Positions 55,357-64,000 are shown, counted from the stretch's first letter. The stretch: DNA of 64,000 nt from Flavivirga aquatica (GCF_001747085.1 NZ_MDJD01000006.1:102627-166626); one strand, 5' to 3'. Numbers and translations are program-made. Notes: a model not told the origin generated them from the sequence alone.

Positions 55357-56397
55357 CTATTTTTTCTTTATCGCTTTTTTTATTTTACTATTTATTTCCG
55401 CTATATGCTTAGGTTTAATATTATATGACAAACCTGTTATATACCCCCTATATATAACCTCCCCCGTTTTAGAATTTACTATCTGTAAAAACCTCTCAAC
55501 ATTCATTCTCACATATCTTACATAATAAAATTCCTCTCCTGACATAATCCTATCACTCAAATCCTTGTCAGAAACAACTTCATATTCATGTTCGTATTTT
55601 TTAAATATATCATTAATATTTTCATCCTCTTCTTCACCGTCTTGAGCAGCCCAACCATTATATTTTATTTTCATATAAGAAGGAATATAAAGTTTATTAG
55701 AAGCTAACTTTTTCAATTCTGGCTGATAATCATCTTCATACATCCAATAAACTTCCTCATTCTCGATTAAGTTATTTATTTTTTGAAAATAATTTTTTAA
55801 CAACCCTGGTTTATAATTAAAAAGCACATCTTCTGTATATAACGAATTAACTAGCTCCTCCTTATCCGCACTTAAAGACTTATGAATAAAGTTGTCTTTA
55901 GGAAAAACATAAAACCTAGCAATATTAGATGAATTACCCATAATTATTTCACGTTCTTTTTTAATTCTCTTTTTAGAAGAAACCTTTTTAGAAGCAAGTT
56001 TTTTTAGCTCTTCATGAATAGATTCGCTATCATATATTTTAAAATCAAAATACGTAAATAAAGATGTACTAGTTCCTCCATACTTCATCTGTTTAATCCT
56101 TTTAAAACCCGATAGATTAGCTATCGAATATTTATTACTTAAATATTTTTTTATATTAAAATCTTCAAATTCAACTATTTTATAAGGAGTAACTGACCAT
56201 GTCTTTTCAAGAATTTCCTCATAGACATCTCTTTCATAAACATCAGACAATACAAAAATTGTTTCTGTGTTTTTAAATTTATCAAGAACTCCCTTTTTAA
56301 ACTTTCCAGGTTTTCCTTTGTGCTTAGGTCCAACTGAGATTTGCGAATAACTTTGAAAAATTATACTAAATAATAATACTAAAGTTGTTAATTTCAT
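55357..56397 (-). CDS. Secreted hypothetical protein
   Basis: 346-aa precursor with signal peptide MKLTTLVLLFSIIFQSYSQI. The mature protein is basic and helical/beta mixed (KHKGKPGKFKKGVLDKFKNT, VYERDVYEEILEKTWSVTPY) with a Lys-rich segment (KKVSSKKRIKKEREI) and an acidic loop (DGEEEDENINDIF). I recognise no domain. It is monocistronic. Confidence 0.65.
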   Translation of the reverse strand: MKLTTLVLLFSIIFQSYSQISVGPKHKGKPGKFKKGVLDKFKNTETIFVLSDVYERDVYEEILEKTWSVTPYKIVEFEDFNIKKYLSNKYSIANLSGFKRIKQMKYGGTSTSLFTYFDFKIYDSESIHEELKKLASKKVSSKKRIKKEREIIMGNSSNIARFYVFPKDNFIHKSLSADKEELVNSLYTEDVLFNYKPGLLKNYFQKINNLIENEEVYWMYEDDYQPELKKLASNKLYIPSYMKIKYNGWAAQDGEEEDENINDIFKKYEHEYEVVSDKDLSDRIMSGEEFYYVRYVRMNVERFLQIVNSKTGEVIYRGYITGLSYNIKPKHIAEINSKIKKAIKKK

Positions 56398-56772
56398 TGT
56401 TTTATATATTATGTTTAATGATTAAATAAAGTAATATTTTTCTTTTAGTACAATTCTCAAAAAAACATGTCTCCGTAAACAAAAACAAGAATTTACAACA
56501 GAAGCATCTATAACTGGAAAGACAACAGGAGCCCGTCTATAAGGATCGGTTATTCCTACAACAATATCTCAAACTAGTCATTAAATTTTCTTGATATTGC
56601 ACATTTAAGCATCATAGATTTTGGTTTCGGAAGTTTATGAAGTATAAATGTAGGAATTAATGAAAAAATATACGTAAAAATGACGCCTCAAATATTACAT
56701 TTATCTTTTGCAAAGTACCTTTTTCTAGTATATATACTTTAAATGAGAAATACACTTACTAAACCATAAATT
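56398..56772. other. Gene-free stretch upstream of the secreted hypothetical gene
   Basis: About 375 bases. One short open stretch on the minus strand (VGITDPYRRAPVVFPVIDAS) looks protein-like for some 30 codons but has no start and stops at both ends. No other signal is seen. Confidence 0.4.
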
Positions 56773-57546
56773 TTAAAACCTACGCTCATTCTGCAACTGC
56801 TCATAAGCACCTTGCACTTGCCTAAATTTTTCTTCGGCTCCTTTTTGGTGTTCTTTTCCTAAATGGATTACACGGTCTGGATGGTATTTTTTTGCCATTT
56901 TACGATAAGCCCTTTTAATCTCATCTATAGAAGCTGTTTTATCAATCTCTAAAACTTTATAAGCATTATCAACACTACTATAAAACATGGCTTTAATACT
57001 TTCATAATCACGTGAACTTATTCCTAAATACCCTGCTATTGTATAGATTTTTTTTACCTCATCTTCTGTTACTGTTCCATCTGCTTTAGCAATACCAAAC
57101 AAAAAATGCATCAATTGCAAACGTGACGGGTGATCCATCATCTGTTTTATTTGCAAACACACTTGCCTTGTTGATATATTCTTTTGATTATTTATATTTT
57201 TAAATAACTTAAAAGCATGATTTGCACGTTCTTTACCATACATGCTAGCAAACTGCTCACGTACAAAATCTAATTCACGTTGATCTTGTCTACCATCCGC
57301 TTTTATAACAATAGATGATAAAATAAGTAGACTCACTTCAAAATCTCCCGATTCTGTCTTAGGTTGTTGCTTTGTTTGTCTTCTGCCTGATGTTCTTTGT
57401 TGTCGCTCACCTTCTTCTAAAAATGAGCTTCCTTTACCATTAGTCATTTTATCTACAAAACTACCTACTGCAATACCTATTATAGCACCTATTGGACCGC
57501 CAAACGACCAACCCAAAGCACCACCTATCCATTTTGAAATACTCAT
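56773..57546 (-). CDS. TerB-DnaJ (DjlA-like) co-chaperone
   Basis: 257 aa. A Gly-rich hydrophobic N-terminus ([20 protein letters not shown]) is followed by a TerB-like helical domain at about 70-175 ([40 protein letters not shown]). The C-terminal J domain has [19 protein letters not shown] and the catalytic HPD in KKYHPDRV. It probably stimulates DnaK at or near the membrane. The order membrane-TerB-J is that of DjlA-type proteins. It is monocistronic. Confidence 0.92.
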   Translation of the reverse strand: MSISKWIGGALGWSFGGPIGAIIGIAVGSFVDKMTNGKGSSFLEEGERQQRTSGRRQTKQQPKTESGDFEVSLLILSSIVIKADGRQDQRELDFVREQFASMYGKERANHAFKLFKNINNQKNISTRQVCLQIKQMMDHPSRLQLMHFLFGIAKADGTVTEDEVKKIYTIAGYLGISSRDYESIKAMFYSSVDNAYKVLEIDKTASIDEIKRAYRKMAKKYHPDRVIHLGKEHQKGAEEKFRQVQGAYEQLQNERRF

Positions 57547-57773
57547 GATAATTTATTCTTTAAAACGTCTTCAAATATACTATTGTTAGTTGAATTTTAA
57601 ATCTTTTTGTTACAGTTGTACGAAGAAGAAATTTACTTCTTGTATTAACATTATAATAAACAACTCTTTTTCTAAGGTTAAAACACCAAAATAAGATTTA
57701 AAAAATAGACTGACCTTATGACACCATAGACGTTATAAGAGAATGCTATAACTATTTTTGCACGATTTTTGAT

Positions 57774-57781
57774 TAACTTTG
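57774..57781 (+). promoter_or_regulatory. -7 boxes of the bacilliredoxin gene
   Basis: TAACTTTG (57774-57781) and, just before it, TATTTTTG (57753-57760) both match TAnnTTTG. Two overlapping promoters are possible. Confidence 0.6.
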
Positions 57782-57815
57782 TACAGTAATTAATTATAAA
57801 ACAAAAATTTAAGAT

Positions 57816-58226
57816 ATGTATCCAGCAGAATTAGTAAAACCAATGCGTGAAGATTTAACAAATGTTGGTTTTGAAGAACTACAAACTGCCGAAGCTGTTG
57901 ATGCGGCTTTAGCTAAAGAAGGCACTACTTTAGTGGTAGTAAATTCGGTTTGTGGTTGTGCGGCAGCCAATGCACGTCCAGGTGCAAGAATGAGTTTAGA
58001 AAATGAAAAACGTCCAACAAATATTGCGACTGTTTTTGCAGGTGTAGATAAGGAAGCTGTTGATGCGGCTCGTGGTCATATGATTCCATTTCCTCCAAGT
58101 TCTCCTTGCATGGCATTATTTAAAAACGGTGAATTGGTACACATGTTAGAGCGTCATCATATTGAAGGTAGACCTGCAGAGTTAATTGCAGAAAACCTTA
58201 AGGATGCTTATAACGCACATTGTTAA
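57816..58226 (+). CDS. BrxA/BrxB family bacilliredoxin
   Basis: 136 aa with the CGC active site (Cys46, Cys48) in VVNSVCGCAAANARPGA, and MIPFPPSSPCMALFKNG with a third Cys. The family removes bacillithiol mixed disulfides in Firmicutes and occurs widely in Bacteroidota. Full length and well conserved. It has its own promoter and a terminator at 58311-58336. Confidence 0.93.
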   Translation: MYPAELVKPMREDLTNVGFEELQTAEAVDAALAKEGTTLVVVNSVCGCAAANARPGARMSLENEKRPTNIATVFAGVDKEAVDAARGHMIPFPPSSPCMALFKNGELVHMLERHHIEGRPAELIAENLKDAYNAHC

Positions 58227-58310
58227 AACCCATCATTGTAAAGCAAAGAAAGAACTACAATAATCTTATTTAATCAAATAAGATCTCTCGCTTCGCTCTA
58301 AATAAAAATT

Positions 58311-58336
58311 TAAACCACGATAAATCGTGGTTTTTT
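58311..58336 (+). terminator. Terminator of the bacilliredoxin gene
   Basis: Stem AACCACGAT / ATCGTGGTT with short loop and T7 tract. A second perfect 9-bp hairpin (ATCTTATTT / AAATAAGAT, 58263-58284) precedes it. Confidence 0.8.
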
Positions 58337-58532
58337 TATGCATTAAAACGCAACCATTTAAACAAAACTTCAGCCATTAGCAAAATTTAAAAGATGAAAA
58401 AGAAAGGCTTTCAATAAAAAATGGGACATCATTTTAGATTCCTCCGTAACTAAACAACCTTCTAGTGTGAAATATTAAAATAACATCTGTCTTGCCGTTT
58501 ATCAAAACTAAGTTTTTACTTATTTTTGCTGC

Positions 58533-59270
58533 ATGCTAAAATTATTGTCATACCCATTAACTATCATATATATCCTGTGTTTCTTTTTAACACTAATTAT
58601 ATTTCATCCTATACAATGGATTTTTTTTAACCTTTTTGGTTATCAGGCACATAAAAAAAGTGTCGATTTAATGAATATCTGCTTGATAAGATGCCTTCAT
58701 ATTTTAGGCACTAGGTTTACCTTTAATAACCCGCATGATATTCCAATCAACCAACCACTTATTATAGTTTGCAATCACCAAAGCATGAATGACATCTCCC
58801 CTCTGTCTGTATTTTTACGTAAATATCATCCAAAATTTATTAGTAAAATAGAATTAGGAAAAGGTATACCAAGTGTTTCTTACAACTTAAAACATGGTGG
58901 TTCTGCCTTAATTGACAGAAAAAACCCAAGACAATCCTTGCCTGTCTTAATGAAATTTGGAGAATACATTGAAACCAATAAACGCGCAGCCGTTATTTTC
59001 CCTGAAGGAACACGAAGTAAAAACGGAACACCTAAACCATTCCAAACCAAAGGATTAGAAATATTATTTAAAAAAGCGCCATCTGCATTAGTTGTTCCTG
59101 TTACTATAAATAACTCATGGAAAACGTTACGTTATGGAAAATTTCCTATGGGTTTAGGAACTCACATCATTTTTACTGTGCACAAGCCTCTAAAAGTTAG
59201 TACCTTTGCAAATAAACTAGAACTTATAAGTAGCGTTGAAACTACTATAAAAGCACATATACACAATTAA
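58533..59270 (+). CDS. plsC: 1-acyl-sn-glycerol-3-phosphate acyltransferase
   Basis: 245 aa with an N-terminal membrane helix (LTIIYILCFFLTLIIFHPIQ). PlsC motif I is NHQSMND (NHxxxxD, near residue 80) and motif III is FPEGTRS near 157, with VPVTINNSW near 190. It transfers an acyl group to lysophosphatidate in phospholipid synthesis. The -7 box TATTTTTG ends only five bases before the ATG, so the mRNA is nearly or fully leaderless. It is followed by an acyl-ACP desaturase 11 bases downstream, which fits a lipid operon. Confidence 0.94.
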   Translation: MLKLLSYPLTIIYILCFFLTLIIFHPIQWIFFNLFGYQAHKKSVDLMNICLIRCLHILGTRFTFNNPHDIPINQPLIIVCNHQSMNDISPLSVFLRKYHPKFISKIELGKGIPSVSYNLKHGGSALIDRKNPRQSLPVLMKFGEYIETNKRAAVIFPEGTRSKNGTPKPFQTKGLEILFKKAPSALVVPVTINNSWKTLRYGKFPMGLGTHIIFTVHKPLKVSTFANKLELISSVETTIKAHIHN

Positions 59271-59281
59271 AAAATTTATAG

Positions 59282-60274
59282 ATGTCCCTAAAAAATGTTA
59301 GATTAGAAGTAATGCAGTTTTTGGAAAAAGATATTGATTCCCTTATAGAAAAATATCTTATTCCAATAGAAAAAATATGGCAACCTACAGATTTTTTACC
59401 TAATTCTGAAAGTGACACTTTTTTTGAAGAAGTACGCGAAATAAGAGAACTTTCAAAAGAATTACCTTATGATTTTTGGGTAGTTCTTGTTGGAGATATG
59501 ATTACTGAAGAAGCCTTACCAACTTATGAGTCTTGGCTAATGGACGTTGAAGGTGTAGATCAAGTTGACAAAGAAAATAGTTGGGGTAAATGGGTTCGTC
59601 ATTGGACTGGTGAAGAAAACAGACATGGTGATGTACTAAATAAATACTTATACCTATCTGGACGTGTAAACATGCGTGAAATTGAAAAAACCACACAGTA
59701 TCTTATTGCTGACGGGTTTGACATTGGAACAGACAGAGATCCTTACAAGAACTTTGTTTATACAAGTTTTCAAGAGTTAGCCACTTATGTTTCTCATAAT
59801 AGAGTTGCAAAAATAGCTAAGAAAAAAGGCAATAAACAATTGGCTAAAATGTGTCAAATTATTTCTGGAGATGAAATGAGACACCACCATGCTTATTCTG
59901 AATTTGTAGAACGTATTTTTAAAGTGGATCCTAGCCAAATGATGATGGCTTTTCACGATATGATGAAACGAAAAATCGCTATGCCCGCTCATTTTTTAAG
60001 AGAATCTGGAAATCAAATAGGCACTGCTTTTGAAGAATTTTCTAATACTGCTCAACGTATTGGAGTATACACATCTAATGATTATGTAGATATATTAGAC
60101 AAACTAATTAAACGTTGGGAAATTGATAAAATTACAAACCTAACTGATGAAGCAGAAAAAGCTAGAGATTATCTCATGAAGCTTCCTGCCAGAATGTATC
60201 GTTTATCTGAGCGTATTAAAATCCCTGAAAACTCATTTCAATTTAAATGGGTTGAGCCTGCAATTATCAAATAA
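59282..60274 (+). CDS. Acyl-ACP desaturase (stearoyl-ACP type)
   Basis: 330 aa, helical, with the di-iron ligands of soluble acyl-ACP desaturases: EENRHGDVLNKYL near residue 115 (ExxH) and SGDEMRHHHAYSEF near 198 (ExxH), plus single Glu residues on the outer helices (EEALPTYESW). It introduces a double bond into acyl-ACP, making unsaturated membrane fatty acids. It follows plsC closely, consistent with joint membrane-lipid control. Confidence 0.94.
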   Translation: MSLKNVRLEVMQFLEKDIDSLIEKYLIPIEKIWQPTDFLPNSESDTFFEEVREIRELSKELPYDFWVVLVGDMITEEALPTYESWLMDVEGVDQVDKENSWGKWVRHWTGEENRHGDVLNKYLYLSGRVNMREIEKTTQYLIADGFDIGTDRDPYKNFVYTSFQELATYVSHNRVAKIAKKKGNKQLAKMCQIISGDEMRHHHAYSEFVERIFKVDPSQMMMAFHDMMKRKIAMPAHFLRESGNQIGTAFEEFSNTAQRIGVYTSNDYVDILDKLIKRWEIDKITNLTDEAEKARDYLMKLPARMYRLSERIKIPENSFQFKWVEPAIIK

Positions 60275-60279
60275 CTGTA

Positions 60280-60615
60280 ATGAATTACGATAATAAGAAT
60301 TTCAAACCTATTTTAAATTCAGAAAATAGCGAAATAACTCCCAATACCATTTTTTTATACAAACAAAAAGGTAACATTTTGACATCAAGTTATAAAGGAG
60401 ATAATATTATTGAAGGTTATCTTTTAGGAATAGTACATGATGATGGAACTATTAACATGGTTTATCATCAAGTAAATAAAAACGGTAATTTAATGACAGG
60501 AACTTGTATTTCCAAGCCCAAATTAAATAAAGAGGGTAAAATTCAGCTTCATGAAAAATGGCAATGGACTTCTGGTAATAAAACCAAAGGCAAATCTATT
60601 TTAGAAGAGATATAA
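60280..60615 (+). CDS. Small conserved protein after the desaturase
   Basis: 111 aa, beta-rich, no signal peptide: TIFLYKQKGNILTSSYKGDN, IEGYLLGIVHDDGTINMVYH, GTCISKPKLNKEGKIQLHEK and WQWTSGN. Similar proteins in Bacteroidota carry the label 'n-acetylglutamate synthase', which I think is a misannotation. It begins five bases after the desaturase and so belongs to the lipid operon. It ends at a strong hairpin. Confidence 0.75.
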   Translation: MNYDNKNFKPILNSENSEITPNTIFLYKQKGNILTSSYKGDNIIEGYLLGIVHDDGTINMVYHQVNKNGNLMTGTCISKPKLNKEGKIQLHEKWQWTSGNKTKGKSILEEI

Positions 60616-60630
60616 CCTAATCAAAACTTA

Positions 60631-60663
60631 AAAAATTCCCTTCGATATCGAAAGGAATTTTTA
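60631..60663 (+). terminator. Terminator of the plsC-desaturase operon
   Basis: AAAAATTCC...TTCGATATCGAA...GGAATTTTT, a near-perfect palindrome with U-tract; the next gene starts ten bases later. Confidence 0.8.
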
Positions 60664-60673
60664 CTTTTATATA

Positions 60674-61330
60674 ATGATAAGCAAAGAGGAAACAATCAAT
60701 AAAACTATAGATTTCGTAAAAAAAAACCTTGCCAATGCGGAAGGTGGGCACGATTGGTTTCATATAGAACGCGTATATACTAATACTCAATTAATTTCAA
60801 AAACAGAACCTGTTAACGAATTAATTGCAACCCTAGGAGCACTATTACATGATATTGCTGATAGTAAATTTCATAATGGAGACGAAAGTATTGGTCCAAA
60901 AATAGCTCGCGAATTTTTATTTAATTTAAATATAGACTCTGTAGTTATTGAACATGTTATAAATATAATTGAAAATATTTCTTTTAAGGGCGGTAACGAA
61001 GCTCAAAAATTTAAATCGGCAGAATTAGATGTCGTCCAGGATGCAGATCGCTTAGACGCTATAGGAGCTATTGGTATTGCTCGATGTTTCAACTATGGAG
61101 GGTTTAAAAATAGACAATTATATAATCCTGAGATCAAACCTGACTTAAATATGAGTAAAGCCGAGTATAAAGCTTCTACAGCTCCAACTATTAATCATTT
61201 TTACGAAAAGCTACTCTTATTAAAAGACCGAATGAATACAAAAACAGGCAAACGTCTTGCCGAAACTAGACATCAATATATGCTAGAATTTTTAAATCAA
61301 TTTTATAATGAATGGGAAGGAAAATCTTAA
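60674..61330 (+). CDS. HD-domain phosphohydrolase
   Basis: 218 aa. HD motifs: GGHDWFHIERVYTN (first His-Asp), LLHDIADSKFHNGDE (HD pair) and a late VVQDADRLDAIGAIG (Asp). This is the YedJ/PF01966-like HD hydrolase layout acting on nucleotides or phosphate esters with divalent metal. Substrate not known. Confidence 0.9.
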   Translation: MISKEETINKTIDFVKKNLANAEGGHDWFHIERVYTNTQLISKTEPVNELIATLGALLHDIADSKFHNGDESIGPKIAREFLFNLNIDSVVIEHVINIIENISFKGGNEAQKFKSAELDVVQDADRLDAIGAIGIARCFNYGGFKNRQLYNPEIKPDLNMSKAEYKASTAPTINHFYEKLLLLKDRMNTKTGKRLAETRHQYMLEFLNQFYNEWEGKS

Positions 61331-61336
61331 GTTACA

Positions 61337-61384
61337 CTAAATACCTTTTAAAGTGATTGATTAATCACTTTAAAAGGTATTTAG
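61337..61384. terminator. Long perfect hairpin between convergent genes
   Basis: 22-bp perfect stem (inner part AAAGTGATT and its complement) with a GATT loop, placed six bases after the HD gene and two bases before the AraC stop. It serves both directions. Confidence 0.85.
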
Positions 61385-61386
61385 TA

Positions 61387-62259
61387 TTATTGAATAATAT
61401 GCTTGATTTCTTTTCTATAATTAGATGCACTTTTACCCGTAATGTCATTAAACTGTTTATTAAAATGGGAAAAGTTGTTAAATCCGCACTCAAAACAAAT
61501 ATCAGAAATACTCATTTGGCTTTCATTAAGTAATTTCGTAGCATGAACAACCCTATATTCATTTACTAATTGAGTAAATGTTTTTCCCGTAGCTTTTTTA
61601 AAATATCTACAAAACGCAGGAACCGTCATACTCACCTTATCTGCTATTTCATCTAAAGTAATGTGATTTTTAAAATTTTTATTCACATACTTAAATATAA
61701 CATCTATTTTAGAACTATCTTGTGCTTCTGCCTCAAAAGCAAAACCATCAGCATTTAACAATTCGTAATTATCTGTTAATGCTAAATAGTTAAGTATTTC
61801 TAAAAACTTCAATACACGCTCTAAACCATCATACTCTAATAATTTATCTATTCTGGGACCAACTACACTTTTAGCCTCCATTTTAAAACGAATACCCTTT
61901 TTTGCCCTATCAAACATCGCCACAATGTTTGTCATTTCCGGGATGTCAATAAAATCATTTCCTAAGAAATTAGACTTAAACTGTACGGTTGTTTCTGTTC
62001 CATTAGCAGTGAGCCTATCTGTAAAACCATTATGAGGTAAATTAGCTCCTATTAATATAAGTTGACTGTTATTAAAATAAGACAAATGATTTCCTATATG
62101 GGTTTTACCCTGTCCCTTATTTATATATATAAGCTCTAATTCTGGATGAAAATGCCAGAAAGCATTTTTTTTATCCACCTTATCTATATGTTGTTTTACT
62201 AAGATAGAACTCCCAAAACTTGGGCTTAATTTCTTTAACGTAGGTTTTTTAATAATCAT
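61387..62259 (-). CDS. AraC-family regulator with N-terminal cupin
   Basis: 290 aa. The cupin-like sensor (FWHFHPELELIYINKGQGKT, LILIGANLPHNGF) suggests small-molecule, often sugar, sensing. The C-terminal AraC domain has HITLDEIADKVSMTVPAFCR, YFKKATGKTFTQLVNEYRVV and MSISDICFECGFNNFSHFNK. It is divergent from the small secreted protein at 62471 and could control it. Confidence 0.92.
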   Translation of the reverse strand: MIIKKPTLKKLSPSFGSSILVKQHIDKVDKKNAFWHFHPELELIYINKGQGKTHIGNHLSYFNNSQLILIGANLPHNGFTDRLTANGTETTVQFKSNFLGNDFIDIPEMTNIVAMFDRAKKGIRFKMEAKSVVGPRIDKLLEYDGLERVLKFLEILNYLALTDNYELLNADGFAFEAEAQDSSKIDVIFKYVNKNFKNHITLDEIADKVSMTVPAFCRYFKKATGKTFTQLVNEYRVVHATKLLNESQMSISDICFECGFNNFSHFNKQFNDITGKSASNYRKEIKHIIQ

Positions 62260-62405
62260 AGCAGGTTAATTTACAGCAAAATTACTACTTATTCTTTTTC
62301 TATCATATATTTAATTACCATAATTATGCTCTATTTTAACTTAACACAGGGTTAACATTCATTTAACAGTTAAAATAGCACATAAACAAGCCAAGATAGA
62401 TGATT

Positions 62406-62433
62406 TTTGTAAGGTTTTTCCATTATATATTTG
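62406..62433 (+). promoter_or_regulatory. Promoter of the small secreted protein gene
   Basis: TTTG (62406-62409), 16 bp, TATATTTG (62426-62433). The 63664 gene has the matching TACATTTG (63627-63634) with TTG at 63606-63608. Confidence 0.65.
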
Positions 62434-62470
62434 CAGTATTAAACAGTTAAACAGTTTAAACCTAACATTT

Positions 62471-63067
62471 ATGAAAAACGTAATCAAAACAATAAAAAAA
62501 AGCCTAATAATAGCAACAATGTTTGCTTCTATATTGGGTAATGCTACTGACGTTTCTTTAATTACAATAAAAGAGGATGTTAAAAAGACAGCGTTAACAA
62601 TTAATAATGTTAAGAAGGGAAACCTGTTATCTATTAAAGATAGTAATGGTATCATTTTATATAAAGAATTAATAAAGACTACTGGAACTTACAAAAAAGG
62701 GTTTGACTTAGCTGTATTGCCTGATGGAAGCTATTCCTTTGTAATTAATAAAGATTTAGAAATAAACACTATTCCTTTTTCTGTTAATTCTAGTAAAGTA
62801 CTTTTTAACAAAGAGAAAGAAACAACGATACACAAACCTTATCTTAAACAAGAAAATGGTATTATTTATATAACAAAGTTTGCCCCAAATCTTAAACCAT
62901 TAAATATTACTATTTACAAAAAATTTAATGGTGATTTTGAATTACTACACTCTGAAAAAGTTAAAGATATTCAAGTAATTCAAAAAGCTTACAAATTAGA
63001 AAAAGGAAACTACAAAATAGTATTAAACTCGGATAATAACGAGTACACGGAATTCATTAATAATTAG
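62471..63067 (+). CDS. Small secreted protein, first of a tandem family
   Basis: 198 aa with a signal peptide (MKNVIKTIKKSLIIATMFAS). The mature part is beta-rich with LTINNVKKGNLLSIKDSNGI, YKELIKTTGTYKKGFDLAVL PDGSYSFVINKDL, and a related second half (NGIIYITKFAPNLKPLNITI YKKFNGDFELLHSEKV). It looks like two fibronectin-like or sorting-domain-like beta units with the PDGxY turn seen in T9SS tails, but it lacks a further domain. A close paralogue starts at 63664. Function unknown; it is divergent from an AraC regulator. Confidence 0.75.
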   Translation: MKNVIKTIKKSLIIATMFASILGNATDVSLITIKEDVKKTALTINNVKKGNLLSIKDSNGIILYKELIKTTGTYKKGFDLAVLPDGSYSFVINKDLEINTIPFSVNSSKVLFNKEKETTIHKPYLKQENGIIYITKFAPNLKPLNITIYKKFNGDFELLHSEKVKDIQVIQKAYKLEKGNYKIVLNSDNNEYTEFINN

Positions 63068-63104
63068 TTTTAATGTCTTATTTAGTTTAGTTTAGTTTAG
63101 TTGG

Positions 63105-63133
63105 AAAAAGTAGGTTGTGGTGGCCTACTTTTT
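63105..63133 (+). terminator. Terminator after the first small secreted gene
   Basis: AAAAAGTAGG ... CCTACTTTTTT with a 9-nt loop and T-tract; just upstream is TTTAG repeated four times (63081-63100). Confidence 0.75.
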
Positions 63134-63193
63134 TATCCTCTCCTTTTGAATTTTGGTTTCAAAAAAAGTTAAAACAATCCAAAAGATTTAGAA

Positions 63194-63292
63194 TATAAAA
63201 TAGTATTAAACTCAGATTCACAATGAGTATAAGAAATTCATTAATAATTAAGTATTAATGTCTTATTTAGTTTAGTTTAGTTGGAAAAAGTG
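63194..63292 (+). pseudogene. 3' remnant of another copy of the small secreted gene
   Basis: The bases TATAAAATAGTATTAAACTC and the following stretch repeat the 3' end of the gene at 62471, including the last codons, the stretch after the stop and the TTTAG repeats (three here). Stops and small indels break the frame. It shows that a third copy once lay here. Confidence 0.65.
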
Positions 63293-63314
63293 GACTGTAG
63301 TGGTTCACTTTTTT
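63285..63314 (+). terminator. Terminator copy of the remnant
   Basis: AAAAAGTG ... CACTTTTTTT, diverged copy of the terminator at 63105. Confidence 0.65.
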
Positions 63315-63663
63315 TATTCCTCTATTTTCATTTCCTATCATTTTTACTCATTCACAATTACTTTCTTTACTACAAAATACTCTTTCTGAAAATAATCCTT
63401 TCTGTTAAATACTTTTATAAAACATAGTACCTATAAATTCTAATCATCATTATTACATATTTTCATTAAATTCTAAATACTCCTCCTCTTATAAAATTTA
63501 CAATTCCTATTAGATAATATGCTTAATTACCACCCTAATATTCTATATTGATTTAACTCAAAAAAGACAGGTAAAATAGCATACAAATACATCAATACCA
63601 ATGTTTTGATAACTGAATTTCCGTTATACATTTGTAGTGTTAAACAGTATTAAATATAACATT
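63315..63663. other. Gene-free stretch before the second small secreted gene
   Basis: AT-rich. The last 70 bases repeat the promoter region of the 62471 gene (TTG ... TACATTTG and GTTAAACAGT). Nothing else is recognised. Confidence 0.5.
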
Positions 63664-64000
63664 ATGAAAAACGTAATCAAAATAATCAAAAAGAGCTTAG
63701 TAATTGCAACAGTGTTTGCTACTATATTAAGTAATGCTACTGAAGTTTCTTTAATTACAGTAAAAGAGGACGTTAAAAAGACAGCGTTAACAATTAATAA
63801 TGTTAAGAAGGGAAACCTGTTATCTATTAAAGATAGTAATGGTATCATTTTATATAAAGAATTAATAAAGACTACTGGAACTTACAAAAAAGGGTTTGAC
63901 TTAGCTGTATTACCTGATGGGAATTATTTCTTTGTGGTTGATAAAGATTTAGAAGTAAACACTATTCCTTTTTCTGTTAATTCTAGTAAAGTACTTTTTA
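63664..64000 (+). CDS. Small secreted protein, second paralogue (partial)
   Basis: Starts MKNVIKIIKKSLVIATVFAT and runs off the right edge after 112 codons. From about the 40th codon the DNA is almost identical to the 62471 gene (long stretches without change, e.g. LTINNVKKGNLLSIKDSNGI), while the signal peptide and upstream sequence differ more. This suggests recent gene conversion or duplication. Confidence 0.8.
   Translation, partial: MKNVIKIIKKSLVIATVFATILSNATEVSLITVKEDVKKTALTINNVKKGNLLSIKDSNGIILYKELIKTTGTYKKGFDLAVLPDGNYFFVVDKDLEVNTIPFSVNSSKVLF

Noticed and set aside
56520..56620. Protein-like stretch VGITDPYRRAPVVFPVIDAS on the minus strand
   Set aside because: No start, stops on both sides, about 30 codons and no family match by eye.
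12090..56676. TACGTAA motifs upstream of several secreted-protein genes (12090, 52832, 53751, 56671)
   Set aside because: TACGTA is expected about twenty times by chance in AT-rich DNA of this size; distances and orientation to the genes vary, and the extended match is weak.
63081..63280. TTTAG repeats as a CRISPR-like or origin element
   Set aside because: Only four and three units of a 5-mer without spacers; they are part of the duplicated 3' end of a gene.

Overview
The window comes from a low-GC Gram-negative bacterium of the Bacteroidota, most likely a marine-type member of the family Flavobacteriaceae. Four things point there: promoters of the form TTG-N16..20-TAnnTTTG with no clear Shine-Dalgarno sites, two secreted proteases with type IX secretion (T9SS) tails, Bacteroidota-type T6SS parts (Hcp/TssD, VgrG, DUF4280 PAAR), and many short lipoproteins with a cysteine lipobox. 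I cannot name the genus.

Region by region. 1-9660 is a type VI secretion cargo island read leftwards: hcp, vgrG, an unknown 309-aa protein, a PAAR-like spike tip, a gene broken by two apparent one-base losses, a lipoprotein, a small unknown, a 1154-aa VasX-like pore-forming effector and a two-helix membrane protein that may be its immunity partner. A 120-bp MITE-like element sits between hcp and its terminator. 10037-11284 is a truncated IS1182-type insertion sequence. 11346-14089 holds a crystallin-type lipoprotein, two tandem tRNA-Asn genes with their own promoters and terminators, and rseP.

14312-27048 is a metal-homeostasis block: a SCO protein, feoA-feoB with a small Cys-rich FeoB partner, a DtxR/MntR-type regulator, and a divergent operon with a TonB-dependent receptor (CxxC in the plug), a secreted thioredoxin, and a TroABCD/MntABC-like ABC importer. 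Both importer permeases end in a winged-helix-like domain. A perfect palindrome lies between the two divergent promoters and is the likely operator. 27143-39396 is mostly housekeeping (yraN, mfd, tex) plus secreted or lipidated proteins.

39474-47807 holds ferritin with a small Cys-rich protein, a cupredoxin-like protein, an AraC regulator with two matching operator/promoter units in front of a 55-aa protein and an AhpD-like protein, an OmpA protein, a frameshifted secreted protein and metG. 47982-56397 holds an S66 peptidase, an IS630-type insertion sequence that has cut off a GH20 hexosaminidase remnant, and two paralogous metzincin-like T9SS proteases. 56773-61330 holds a TerB/DnaJ protein, a bacilliredoxin, plsC, an acyl-ACP desaturase and an HD hydrolase. 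The window ends with an AraC regulator divergent from a tandem family of small secreted proteins, the last of which runs off the edge.

The strongest new-looking signals are the paired AraC operator/promoter units with identical 41-bp spacing, the DtxR-type operator with metal-importer permease/HTH fusions and a permease lacking a normal start codon, the MITE whose ends match the IS630 element, and the doubly frameshifted T6SS cargo gene.
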